Positions 26,226-34,269 of a DNA stretch of 64,000 nucleotides are shown here, piece after piece (positions within the stretch are counted from its first letter, which is position 1; every line of letters begins with the position of its first letter). Under the pieces are notes generated by a model, which saw only the letters and a list, made by a program, of their open reading frames with translations, was not told where the DNA came from and made no database searches. This stretch comes from Capnocytophaga canimorsus. GTDB taxonomy: Bacteria > Bacteroidota > Bacteroidia > Flavobacteriales > Flavobacteriaceae. A program made the position numbers and the translations under genes. The DNA lies in NCBI RefSeq assembly GCF_002302565.1, contig NZ_CP022382.1, forward strand, positions 1,125,001 to 1,189,000, given 5' to 3'.

Positions 26226-26678
26226 CTAATTCGCCCAAACAGATTGAAAAACGGAGATAATCGTATCTTGGTCAGTATATGTGTCATTTGCATTTGATGC
26301 CTTCGTGCTTAATAATCCCCTCCAAGTGTCATTAATTTTAACGTAAAATCCCCAACCAGACATCTTTTTTATAAGGTACTCTTTGCTAAGTTCACTTACT
26401 TTTTTCCCTATCCACTTTTCTCCCTCTATTTTGAATTTTTCGTCTGATACTGAAACAAATACTACTTTATTTTCTTTGTCGGTAGCAAAGGTATAGAAAA
26501 TATCCCCGATTGTTTTTACTCTTTTGGGTAAGAATTGAGATGAATTTACTAAAATACCAGAAAAACCAGAATTAAAAAGAGGCTTTTCTACTTTATCCCC
26601 CAAAGAAATTCCATTTTCTTGTCCCCAACAGTTAAAAAAACATCCTAAAAACAGCAACAAAATAAATATTCTTTTCAT
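26226..26678 (-). CDS. Exported protein of unknown function, 150 residues
   Basis: The N terminus (FILLLFLGCFFNCWGQ) is a signal peptide. Its cysteines could allow lipoprotein processing, but no clear lipobox is present. The mature part of about 130 residues is mixed alpha/beta with DKENKVVFVSVSDEKF and WGFYVKINDTWRGLL. No family is recognised. It is convergent with the dxs-DUF3078 operon and divergent from two other small unknown genes, so the three may form a lineage-specific group. Confidence 0.7.
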   Translation of the reverse strand: MKRIFILLLFLGCFFNCWGQENGISLGDKVEKPLFNSGFSGILVNSSQFLPKRVKTIGDIFYTFATDKENKVVFVSVSDEKFKIEGEKWIGKKVSELSKEYLIKKMSGWGFYVKINDTWRGLLSTKASNANDTYTDQDTIISVFQSVWAN

Positions 26679-26787
26679 TAGATTAAAAGATTGGTTTAGC
26701 GTAACAAAGCTATTAAAAAATTCTCAATCTTCGTATTAAAATATTTTTGTAATTTTGTTGGCAGACAAAGAGATTTAAAAAATCTTT

Positions 26788-27381
26788 ATGAAAAAAGTAA
26801 AGAAAATATTTTTGTTGTCGTTAGGTATAGTAATTATTATCAAATTGTTATGCCTTTTGTATCTTTATTGGGGTCATTGGAGTTGGTATAAAAATGTAAC
26901 TTCAGAACAAAGACAAAACACTCGCAATGGTTATTTCTTTGCACGGGGAGAGCAAGGATTGTATTATGAATTAGGATATCCTCCAACAGAGTCTGTTAAT
27001 AGGAATGTTTTTGTAAAAAAAATGAATTTTATTACAGAGCCCGATTCGTTAATGAGCTACTTTAATAAAAAGGATACCATTTTTTATGTAGAAAGAGGTT
27101 ATAAATGGGGTAAAAAAACGTCGAAAGAAACAAGAGTATTATCTGAAAATCAAACAAAATATCCTTATCAAATCATAACACAAAAGATGAATATTGGACA
27201 AGGAAAATACTTTGAATTTCCGTATAACAAACAGTACAACCTTAATATACAAGATAGCATTTTAACCATTTTTAGTATTGCCCTCAGAAAAGCGGAGAAT
27301 GACACTATTAAATTCGAAATGATACTTCGAGATGAAAATAGCCCTACTAAAGTTCATTGTGGGATTGTAAAAGTATTCTAA
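26788..27381 (+). CDS. Membrane-anchored protein of unknown function, 197 residues
   Basis: One N-terminal transmembrane helix (IFLLSLGIVIIIKLLCLLYLY) is followed by an extracytoplasmic beta-rich domain of about 165 residues. The domain contains RNGYFFARGEQGLYYELGYPP and a DTIFYVERGYKWGKK segment. No family is recognised. It lies 60 nt upstream of the next small gene on the same strand. Confidence 0.65.
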   Translation: MKKVKKIFLLSLGIVIIIKLLCLLYLYWGHWSWYKNVTSEQRQNTRNGYFFARGEQGLYYELGYPPTESVNRNVFVKKMNFITEPDSLMSYFNKKDTIFYVERGYKWGKKTSKETRVLSENQTKYPYQIITQKMNIGQGKYFEFPYNKQYNLNIQDSILTIFSIALRKAENDTIKFEMILRDENSPTKVHCGIVKVF

Positions 27382-27441
27382 AGTAATTTTTTTTAGAATA
27401 AAACAGATAATCTTTGTTATAAATGATAAAACCAAATACTA

Positions 27442-27867
27442 ATGAGAACAATTATTGTTTTAAATTTGATGTTATTTAGCGCTTTGAGCTTTTCTCAAAC
27501 CAAGACAGAAAAAATGATAGATAGCGTTTTGGTAAAAAACGTGGGTAAAACTTATGAGCAGTATCTTACTCATTTTAAGAAAACTGATATTGAGTATAAG
27601 ACAAAAACCGACAAAATACGCTCACAGATACAAGAAAGAAATGATAGTGCATTCAGAACTTTACCAACTTTCCCTAATAAAATTTATGCTACCCAGACCT
27701 ATCCGATGGTTGTTATCGTTAAAAACAAAAAAGAATACTCTTTGCAAGACTTGTCAAAAATTGCCTTTAAAGCTGTGAAAAAGTCACATTTTTTAAATCA
27801 ACAAGAAGGAGATGCGCTATTCGGCACACAAGGTAGTTTTGGTGTGTACTTTATTGAAGTGGAATAA
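27442..27867 (+). CDS. Exported protein of unknown function, 141 residues
   Basis: A signal peptide (IIVLNLMLFSALSFSQ) is followed by a charged helical segment and a C-terminal alpha/beta part with PMVVIVKNKKEYSLQDLSKIAF and GTQGSFGVYFIEVE. No family is recognised. It is probably transcribed with the preceding anchored protein and ends at a hairpin shared with the convergent aminotransferase gene. Confidence 0.65.
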   Translation: MRTIIVLNLMLFSALSFSQTKTEKMIDSVLVKNVGKTYEQYLTHFKKTDIEYKTKTDKIRSQIQERNDSAFRTLPTFPNKIYATQTYPMVVIVKNKKEYSLQDLSKIAFKAVKKSHFLNQQEGDALFGTQGSFGVYFIEVE

Positions 27868-27885
27868 AATTTCTATTCTTATAAT

Positions 27886-27927
27886 AAAAAAGACAGGCAC
27901 AATGTTCGAGATTGCACCTGTCTTTTT
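27886..27927. terminator. Bidirectional terminator
   Basis: AAAAAGACAGG and CCTGTCTTTTT arms with an imperfect inner stem lie between two convergent genes. Confidence 0.65.
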
Positions 27928-27938
27928 GAAATATTTTG

Positions 27939-29066
27939 TTACACAAAATCGTTTATCGTTTTGGTAATAAAAGCGATTTGCTCCTCATCCAGTTCGGTAT
28001 GCATCGGCAGAGAGATGACTTCCTTCACTAATTGATTGGTAACAGAAAAATCTGCTTCGTTATAACGTGGACTACTGTATGCTTTTTGTGCGTGTAGCGG
28101 TATGGGGTAATAAATTCCGAAAGGAATACCATTTTCAGTGAGTTTTTCAGCTAACTTATCGCGTTTACCATTGGTTATACGCAGAGTATATTGATGAAAA
28201 ACGTGTGCTGTATTTCCCGTTGGGATTTCAGGAGTTACAATATTAGGATTATTTTTAAAAGCGATATTGTATTTTTGGGCTGCTTCCCGACGTTTTTGGT
28301 TATACGTGTTCAAATGAGGTAATTTTGCACGAAGCACACAAGCCTGTAGAGAATCCAAACGCGAATTTACCCCCACTACATCGTGGTAATAACGTTTATA
28401 CATTCCGTGATTAACAATACCTCTTAGGGTATGTGCTAAGGCATCATCATTGGTAAAAATAGCTCCGCCATCACCATAACAGCCTAAATTTTTAGATGGA
28501 AAGAATGAAGTTGCCCCTACGTGTCCGATAGTTCCTGTTTTTTGTTTGCGTCCATCAGCCCAAGTATAATCGGAACCGATGGCTTGTGCATTGTCTTCAA
28601 TTACGTACAAATTGTGCGCTTTGGCAATTTCCATAATTGCCTCCATATTGGCGGGTCGTCCGTAAAGATGTATCGGAACAATAGCCTTGGTTTTTGGGGT
28701 AATCGCTCTTTTTATAGCTTCTACATCAATGTTAAAAGTGTCTTTTTCAACATCTACCAATACAGGAGTTAGGCGTAAAAGAGCAATAACTTCAACCGTT
28801 GCTGCAAAGGTAAAATCAGCAGTAATAACCTCATCACCAGGCTGTAGCCCTAGTCCCATCATAGCAATTTGTAGAGCATCCGTTCCGTTAGCACACCCAA
28901 TAACGTGTTTCACCCCTAAATAATCTTCAAGTTCTCGTTCAAAGGCTTGTACCTGAGGACCATTTATAAAGGCGGTGGTTTCAAGTACCTCATCGAAAGA
29001 TTTTTTTACTTGCTCTTTTATTTGCTGATACTGACCATTTAAGTCAACCATTTGTATTTTTTTCAT
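27939..29066 (-). CDS. DegT/DnrJ/EryC1/StrS-family sugar aminotransferase
   Basis: A 375-residue PLP enzyme that aminates nucleotide-linked keto sugars for surface polysaccharide synthesis. It shows GCANGTDALQIAMMGLG, DEVITADFTFAATVEV, VPIHLYGRPANMEAI, VIEDNAQAIG and the PLP lysine in TSFFPSKNLGCYGDGGAI, then VGVNSRLDSLQACVL. The sugar is not clear from sequence alone. It is not in a visible polysaccharide cluster. A YgjV-like gene precedes it on the same strand. Confidence 0.92.
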   Translation of the reverse strand: MKKIQMVDLNGQYQQIKEQVKKSFDEVLETTAFINGPQVQAFERELEDYLGVKHVIGCANGTDALQIAMMGLGLQPGDEVITADFTFAATVEVIALLRLTPVLVDVEKDTFNIDVEAIKRAITPKTKAIVPIHLYGRPANMEAIMEIAKAHNLYVIEDNAQAIGSDYTWADGRKQKTGTIGHVGATSFFPSKNLGCYGDGGAIFTNDDALAHTLRGIVNHGMYKRYYHDVVGVNSRLDSLQACVLRAKLPHLNTYNQKRREAAQKYNIAFKNNPNIVTPEIPTGNTAHVFHQYTLRITNGKRDKLAEKLTENGIPFGIYYPIPLHAQKAYSSPRYNEADFSVTNQLVKEVISLPMHTELDEEQIAFITKTINDFV

Positions 29067-29093
29067 CTTATATCGAATTACATTATATCAAAA

Positions 29094-29345
29094 CTATATA
29101 TCATTTTCCCTATTGGTAGCCGAATTATCCTTTTTAGGATGAAGTAAAAGGTAGTACAATTGCACAAATACCAAAAAAGCATTAGGAACAATAATCGGAA
29201 TGCTATTGATGTAAATTCCGTAGATAACAAATAACACGCAACCCACCAAATTAACAAGCCGAATACGACTTACATTTTGCTTAATTAAGAAACTTAGCAC
29301 CACAAAAAAAGAGGCTGTATAGCCCACAAAATCAATCCAATTCAT
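29094..29345 (-). CDS. Small YgjV/SWEET-like membrane protein
   Basis: An 83-residue protein with three hydrophobic helices: FVGYTASFFVVLSFLI, LVNLVGCVLFVIYGIYI and IIVPNAFLVFVQLYYLLL. The layout and the NLVGC...YG pattern resemble YgjV and single triple-helix units of SWEET/PQ-loop proteins. Relatives are often misnamed in databases. Its start overlaps the stop of the upstream permease gene by 4 nt, indicating translational coupling. Substrate unknown. Confidence 0.75.
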   Translation of the reverse strand: MNWIDFVGYTASFFVVLSFLIKQNVSRIRLVNLVGCVLFVIYGIYINSIPIIVPNAFLVFVQLYYLLLHPKKDNSATNRENDI

Positions 29346-30547
29346 AGCTGTTTATCAATCATTTTTTTTGTTATGCGAGAAGATGCCAACCACGAAGCCA
29401 AAAAGCCCAAAATGGTAATAATGGCAAATACGGCAAAAACGTTAAACCCCTTTATTTCAACAGGGTAAGCCAATGTGCTACTAATCATAACAAAATTAAA
29501 ATATTGCTGCAGTAAAACGATAATAGCTCCCAGACAGACCCCCAGAAATGCCCCCATTACTGAAACCATAGTCCCTTGCAAAAAGAATATTCTACACAAT
29601 TGTTTGATATTTAGCCCTAATGCGTATAGCGTTTTTAAATCTTCCTTTTTATCCAAAATCATCATAATGATAGCCCCTACCAAATTAAAAAGAGCAATGA
29701 TTAGTACTAAAATAAAAATCAAGTATATAGCAATATTTTCAGTATTAAGCATACGATATAGCGCATCGTTAATTTGTACACGATTTTTTATTATTACTTC
29801 TCCTTGAAACAAATTTTGAATTTGTTCAATAAGCTTATTTTCATCAGCTTGCGGATGTTTTTTGATTTCAATAGCAGAGATATGTAGCGAGTCGAGCCCT
29901 AAAAGTTCTTGGGCTTGTTCAAGAGAGGTAAAAACATATTTTTTATCCAAATCTTCGGTAATCTGGTACACCCCTGAAATGATCCCATAGGTTTCCCTAT
30001 AAGGACGTGAGGTCTGCGTGATACTCCCTTTCCCCGAGCGAGGCACCACCAGTTGTAATGGTGAAGAAGTATCCATAAAATTCAATCCCAAAGCATTAAA
30101 AATGGTAATTCCTGCGACCATTTTCGGAGATTGCAAATCCCACATTCCTAAAACAACAAGGCTATCGGCTGGATTTACAAGCGGATAATTCGTATCAACT
30201 CCTTTTATTCGTGCAATATAATTTTTTTGCTTGTGGGAAAGAAACACTTGCTCTTCCAAAACTTTACTAAAATAAGCAATACCCTCATTTTTAGCAAGTT
30301 CATTGAGCTGTGCATCGGAAAAAGTAATAAATTTCCCACTTCTGGGTAAAATCTTTAAATCAGGGTCAAAGTAAGTGGAAAACGAAAGTGTAAAACTTTT
30401 AAGCCCTTCATAGCCAGCAAGTACTACAAACAAAGCCGTACCGACAATAACCACTACCAAAGCTGTAATTCGGTTAATAATATTGATTACGTTTTGAGAG
30501 CTTTTGGCAATCAAATATCGTTTGGCAATATGAAAAGTAGCTTTCAA
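29342..30547 (-). CDS. LolC/LolE-type ABC transporter permease
   Basis: A 401-residue inner-membrane protein. A first helix (TALVVVIVGTALFVVLAGYEGL) is followed by a periplasmic MacB-like domain (about residues 45-265) and three helices that form an FtsX domain (about 270-400). The cytoplasmic loop KKEDLKTLYALGLNIKQL is the coupling helix region of this family. It likely takes part in lipoprotein release or a related export step. The ATPase partner is not adjacent. Confidence 0.85.
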   Translation of the reverse strand: MKATFHIAKRYLIAKSSQNVINIINRITALVVVIVGTALFVVLAGYEGLKSFTLSFSTYFDPDLKILPRSGKFITFSDAQLNELAKNEGIAYFSKVLEEQVFLSHKQKNYIARIKGVDTNYPLVNPADSLVVLGMWDLQSPKMVAGITIFNALGLNFMDTSSPLQLVVPRSGKGSITQTSRPYRETYGIISGVYQITEDLDKKYVFTSLEQAQELLGLDSLHISAIEIKKHPQADENKLIEQIQNLFQGEVIIKNRVQINDALYRMLNTENIAIYLIFILVLIIALFNLVGAIIMMILDKKEDLKTLYALGLNIKQLCRIFFLQGTMVSVMGAFLGVCLGAIIVLLQQYFNFVMISSTLAYPVEIKGFNVFAVFAIITILGFLASWLASSRITKKMIDKQL

Positions 30548-30572
30548 TTTCTGTGGAGCTGAAGGGTGAGTA

Positions 30573-30965
30573 TTATGATTTTTTTCGTCGGTAGAGCAAA
30601 CTACGGTCAGTTATTGGGTTTTCTTCGCCTTTTAACGATTTTTCAATGCCCTCAATGTATTGTAGCGAATCGTCAACATAGAAGAGCAATTCGGGCATTC
30701 GCCGAAATTGTTTTTTGGTGATTTGTGAGAGTTCGTGCTTAATGAGTGGTGCATTTGAGGTAATCCCTTTTAGAATTTCGGAAGCCCGATGGTCGGGGAA
30801 GATACTTAAATACACCTTGGCTACCGATAAATCTACCGTTATGGCTACTTTGGTAACCGATACAATTAGGTTGTGCTCTCCGGCATCGCGTATTGATTTC
30901 TGTAGTACTTTGGCAAGTTCTTCTTGCAAAATACCCGCTATTTTTTTCTGTCTGTTACTTTCCAT
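30573..30965 (-). CDS. rbfA: Ribosome-binding factor A
   Basis: A 130-residue KH-type protein that helps mature the 5' end of 16S rRNA in the 30S subunit. Motifs: RQKKIAGILQEELAKVLQKSIRD at the start, VTVDLSVAKVYLSIFP-like ITVDLSVAKVYLSIF, and KQFRRMPELLFYVDDSLQYIEGIE. Length is typical. It lies 25 nt upstream of the permease gene on the same strand. Confidence 0.94.
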   Translation of the reverse strand: MESNRQKKIAGILQEELAKVLQKSIRDAGEHNLIVSVTKVAITVDLSVAKVYLSIFPDHRASEILKGITSNAPLIKHELSQITKKQFRRMPELLFYVDDSLQYIEGIEKSLKGEENPITDRSLLYRRKKS

Positions 30966-31064
30966 AATGGCAAAAATAATAATAATTAAGCAGATACGAG
31001 GTTTGTTTGATTTGCTTTTTTTTTATATTTTCGCGCAATTGGTACAAAATCAAACATTAAGTCG

Positions 31065-32561
31065 ATGAATTTAACTTCTGAAAACATACTTTTAGTAGGG
31101 TCTTTATTATTGTTTTTGAGCATTATTGCTGGTAAAACCTCATATCGTTTCGGGGTACCTACCCTTATTTTGTTTTTAGGAGTTGGAATGCTTGCTGGTT
31201 CAGACGGAATTTTACAAATTCAGTTTAACAATCCGAAATTAGCTCAATTCATAGGTATCATATCGCTGAATTTCATTTTGTTTTCAGGAGGAATGGAAAC
31301 CCGATGGGCTTCGGTAAAACCTATCATACGGCAAGGAGTGGTGCTTTCTACCTTAGGGGTACTTTTTACGGCAGTAACTCTAGGTTTTTTTGTATGGTAT
31401 GTAACCAATCATTGGTTCGATTTGAATTTCACATTGCTGGAAAGCCTTTTACTTGGAGCAATTGTTTCCTCTACGGATGCCGCTGCGGTTTTTTCGATTT
31501 TGCGTTCAAAGAGTTTGGGGCTCAAGGACAATCTTCGCCCTACCTTAGAGTTTGAAAGCGGAAGTAACGACCCAATGGCTAACGTACTTACAATTACCTT
31601 TTTAACTTTGGTTTTACTTCCTGACCAAAATATATGGGAATTGGTATTTATGTTCTTCAAACAGATTATTTTAGGAGGATTACTTGGTTTCGTATTTGGT
31701 AAAATAAGTCATCGTATTTTCAATAAAATAAACCTGAGCTTTGAGGGGCTTTACCCAGTTTTGGCAATAGCGCTGATGTTCGGGACATTTTCGGCTACGG
31801 AAGCACTTGGAGGTAACGGATTTTTAGCCATTTACGTCTGTGCCGTTTATTTAGGAAATCAGAATTTCATTCACAAAGGGAGCGTTTTAAAGATGTTTGA
31901 TGGCTTGGCTTGGCTGATGCAAATTGTACTGTTCTTAACACTTGGGCTTTTGGTAGAACCTTCTGCAATTATTCCTCTGGCAGGAATCGGATTGTTGATT
32001 TCACTATTTTTGATGATGTTTGCTCGACCTATTAGCGTTTTTATAAGCACGATGCCCTTTAAGATGACTTTTGCCCGACGTAGCTACATTTCGTGGGTAG
32101 GACTTCGTGGTGCTGTACCTATCGTTTTTGCTACCTATCCTCTTTTGGCAGGTATTGAACAGGCAAGTGTGATATTCAATATTGTGTTTTTTATTTCCGT
32201 AAGTTCGGTGCTCATACAAGGCACTACGCTTTCTGTAGTGGCAAAATGGTTGGGGGTAGCCACTGAAGAAACCTGTGAAAACATTGATAACCCTGCCGAC
32301 GCCCTCATTTCAGAGCATCCGAAAGCGGTAATGAACGAATTTTTAATCGCAGAAGGCAGTCACCTCATTAACAAAAAGATTTTTGAATTGGACTTCCCCA
32401 AAGATGCTATTATCGCAATGATTAAGCGAGATGACAAATACGTTACTCCCAATGGTTCAACCATTATTCAAGCTAATGACAATTTGGTGATTTTGTCAGA
32501 AAACCAAAAAGTATTCGACGCGATAAACAAGCGACTTTCTCTGAGATTAGTTGAAAATTAA
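31065..32561 (+). CDS. NhaP2-type potassium/proton antiporter
   Basis: A 498-residue membrane protein of the CPA1 family. About twelve hydrophobic helices span residues 5-385, with the ion-binding region SSTDAAAVFSIL and ESGSNDPMANVL typical of NhaP2/CvrA proteins, and GLRGAVPIVFATYPL near the last helices. A cytoplasmic TrkA-C (RCK_C) domain of about 70 residues (ISEHPKAVMNEFLIAEG...VILSENQKV) closes the protein and may bind a ligand for gating. It is followed by the tRNA-Arg gene. Confidence 0.9.
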   Translation: MNLTSENILLVGSLLLFLSIIAGKTSYRFGVPTLILFLGVGMLAGSDGILQIQFNNPKLAQFIGIISLNFILFSGGMETRWASVKPIIRQGVVLSTLGVLFTAVTLGFFVWYVTNHWFDLNFTLLESLLLGAIVSSTDAAAVFSILRSKSLGLKDNLRPTLEFESGSNDPMANVLTITFLTLVLLPDQNIWELVFMFFKQIILGGLLGFVFGKISHRIFNKINLSFEGLYPVLAIALMFGTFSATEALGGNGFLAIYVCAVYLGNQNFIHKGSVLKMFDGLAWLMQIVLFLTLGLLVEPSAIIPLAGIGLLISLFLMMFARPISVFISTMPFKMTFARRSYISWVGLRGAVPIVFATYPLLAGIEQASVIFNIVFFISVSSVLIQGTTLSVVAKWLGVATEETCENIDNPADALISEHPKAVMNEFLIAEGSHLINKKIFELDFPKDAIIAMIKRDDKYVTPNGSTIIQANDNLVILSENQKVFDAINKRLSLRLVEN

Positions 32562-32596
32562 ACCAAAAAACATCAACTTTTACAGCGAAAATATTG

Positions 32597-32604
32597 TATC
32601 TTCG
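32597..32604 (+). promoter_or_regulatory. -7-like box of tRNA-Arg
   Basis: TATCTTCG matches TAnnTTTG at all but one position and lies 11 nt before the mature tRNA 5' end. Confidence 0.4.
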
Positions 32605-32615
32605 CGTTGTGTTTA

Positions 32616-32687
32616 GGCCTCGTAGTTCAACGGATAGAATAGAAGTTTCCTAAACTTTTGATCCAAGTTCGATTCTTGGCGGGGCTA
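32616..32687 (+). tRNA. tRNA-Arg (anticodon CCU)
   Basis: A 72-nt cloverleaf. The acceptor arms are GGCCTCG and CGGGGCT with two G-T pairs. The D stem is GTTC/GAAT, the anticodon stem GAAGT/ACTTT with loop TTCCTAA, and the T stem CCAAG/CTTGG with loop TTCGATT. The anticodon is at 32649-32651 and the discriminator base is A. The CCA end is not encoded. It reads AGG arginine codons. Confidence 0.93.
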
Positions 32688-32712
32688 CAAAACCTAAAAA
32701 CTATCAAATAAA

Positions 32713-32762
32713 AAACATTCGGTCAGTGGCTGATTTTATAATTTGCTCTTGACCGAATGTTT
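32713..32762 (+). terminator. Stem-loop after tRNA-Arg
   Basis: Perfect 13-bp arms AAACATTCGGTCA and TGACCGAATGTTT are separated by 24 nt and followed by ATTTTATA. It is placed to end the tRNA transcript, although the loop is long and the T-run is weak. Confidence 0.55.
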
Positions 32763-32809
32763 ATTTTATAAGACTTTACAGTTATACTGCAAGAAATATG
32801 GGTTTCGTT

Positions 32810-32878
32810 ATAAAAGTATGATAATCAATTTGTATCAAATTGATAGAAACTATTTATTTCTCTATATCATACTTTTAT
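32810..32878. repeat. Nested inverted repeat (cruciform-like)
   Basis: The outer perfect 14-bp arms ATAAAAGTATGATA and TATCATACTTTTAT enclose an inner perfect hairpin, ATCAATTTG-TAT-CAAATTGAT (32824-32844). It encodes nothing. It could be a terminator for the convergent gene, a protein-binding site, or a very short relic of a mobile element. Confidence 0.6.
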
Positions 32879-32911
32879 TCATTCTAAAATATCGTAATGA
32901 AGAATGTAATC

Positions 32912-33142
32912 TTATTTAAAAAACGAGTGTGAAACCACATCGGTTCTATCTTCTTTGTTTTTATTGAATTTATTGAGTTGCCCCAACCAATAAATGAAGA
33001 ACACAAAACCAATGATGATAAAAATCCAATTCAGTAAGTTAGCTGTCCACCAATTTTCCAACTCCAAACTTCTTAAAAAATCGAGCGGAATAAATAAAAT
33101 TTTATCAAAAAGAAATTCAATAGCTTCAAAAAATGATTTCAT
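32912..33142 (-). CDS. DUF6341 family small membrane protein
   Basis: A 76-residue protein with the conserved core PLDFLRSLELENWWTANLLNW followed by one transmembrane helix and a hydrophilic tail ending HSFFK. This matches by memory the Flavobacteria DUF6341 family, which is sometimes misannotated as a phosphoribosyltransferase. Function is unknown. It is monocistronic. Confidence 0.8.
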   Translation of the reverse strand: MKSFFEAIEFLFDKILFIPLDFLRSLELENWWTANLLNWIFIIIGFVFFIYWLGQLNKFNKNKEDRTDVVSHSFFK

Positions 33143-33181
33143 AGAAAATTGTTTTTATATCAAGTAATGGTGCAAATGTAT

Positions 33182-34111
33182 TTATTTTCTTTCAGACAAA
33201 TAAATTTTTTGTCCGTTTTCTAACCATTTCTCCGAAAAAAAATAGATTCTACCTGACAAGGCTCGTGTTTCTATCAGGTATCGGTCACCTTGAAAATAGG
33301 AATTTTCGATTTCTGCCAAACAATGCGAAAAAGCCACCATTTGTATTTGATGGGGCTTCAAAAGCCGAAATTCACCATTGGGTAACGGAAAGCGACTCAC
33401 CTCTCCGAATAAGGAAGCCGTGTAAAAGTCGGTTTGTTGATTAAAAATTTGCGAAGTAAGCCCTTCATTAACCATTTTTCCTCCTTTAAGAATCAACACT
33501 TTATCGGAAAAAGCTAAAGCTTCACGGCTATCGTGAGTTGCTACAATACAGCTAATTTGACGTTTTTTCAAATAGGCAAACAAGTTACGCTGTAAATGAT
33601 TCTTCTTGAATTGATCTACTTGACTAAAAGGCTCATCAAGTAACAGTAAGCGAGGCTCTTTAGCCAAAGCAACCACCAAGCCGATACGTTGCTTCTCTCC
33701 TCCACTCAAAAGCAATGCTTTTTTCTGAGCGAAATCGGACATATCTACCAAAGACAATAGCGCATCTATACGTTGTTTTTTATACTCTAAATCGATATTA
33801 GACAAAAATCTACCCACATTTTCTGCCACCGTATGATAAGGCATAAGTCCGAAATCTTGTGCTAAATATTTCATTTGAGAATCACCTGGAACAAGTTGCT
33901 GAGAAGGACCTAAAACATTCCTTTCATTGAAAGAAATTGTACCTTGTTGCACATCTAAAAGTCCGTAAATGGCTTTAAGGAGGGTACTTTTACCACTACC
34001 ACTCTCTCCCATTATAGACAAATGTTCCCCTTGCTGTAACTGAAAAGAAATATTGCGAAAACCAGAATCGGTATCGCCATAAGTATATGATATATTATTA
34101 ACTTGAAGCAT
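33182..34111 (-). CDS. ABC transporter ATP-binding protein
   Basis: A 309-residue cytoplasmic ATPase. Walker A is GESGSGKST (about 36-44), the Q-loop lies at AQDFGLMPYHTV, the signature is LLSGGEKQRIGL and Walker B is RLLLLDEPFSQVD, followed by the H-loop in VATHDSREAL. A C-terminal extension of about 90 residues resembles the regulatory tail of importer-type ATPases such as CysA or PotA. No permease or binding-protein gene is adjacent, so the substrate is unknown. Confidence 0.9.
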   Translation of the reverse strand: MLQVNNISYTYGDTDSGFRNISFQLQQGEHLSIMGESGSGKSTLLKAIYGLLDVQQGTISFNERNVLGPSQQLVPGDSQMKYLAQDFGLMPYHTVAENVGRFLSNIDLEYKKQRIDALLSLVDMSDFAQKKALLLSGGEKQRIGLVVALAKEPRLLLLDEPFSQVDQFKKNHLQRNLFAYLKKRQISCIVATHDSREALAFSDKVLILKGGKMVNEGLTSQIFNQQTDFYTASLFGEVSRFPLPNGEFRLLKPHQIQMVAFSHCLAEIENSYFQGDRYLIETRALSGRIYFFSEKWLENGQKIYLSERK

Positions 34112-34244
34112 CTGTTTAAAAAAGCAAATGTATAAGAAAAAACTATAACAACAACACTTAAGTTATTAAAGCACCAGCAAACTGGTTTATGGTTTTTACA
34201 TTTTTTTTAGATAACTTCAGAAAGACCTATTACCATAGAAGTCT

Positions 34245-34269
34245 AAAAAAAGAACGGATAGTTCCGTTC
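34245..34269 (-). terminator. Terminator directly after the DUF5655 gene
   Basis: GAACGGA and TCCGTTC arms around a 4-nt loop, followed on the minus strand by seven T. It begins right at the stop codon. Confidence 0.8.

Larger units (their letters stand above)
32562..32911. other. Intergenic region with tRNA-Arg and two inverted repeats
   Basis: No protein gene fits here. The region holds a tRNA promoter-like box, tRNA-Arg(CCU), a 13-bp stem-loop just after the tRNA, and a separate 69-nt inverted-repeat structure before the convergent DUF6341 gene. The individual elements are given separately. Confidence 0.7.

Noticed and set aside
27939..29345. Start of a surface polysaccharide gene cluster
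   Set aside because: The sugar aminotransferase has no glycosyltransferase, flippase or polymerase neighbour here. The flippase fragment at the window end is 35 kb away.
32616..32911. Prophage or genomic island integrated at tRNA-Arg
   Set aside because: No integrase, no repeated tRNA 3' end and no phage genes are found downstream. Only short inverted repeats are present.
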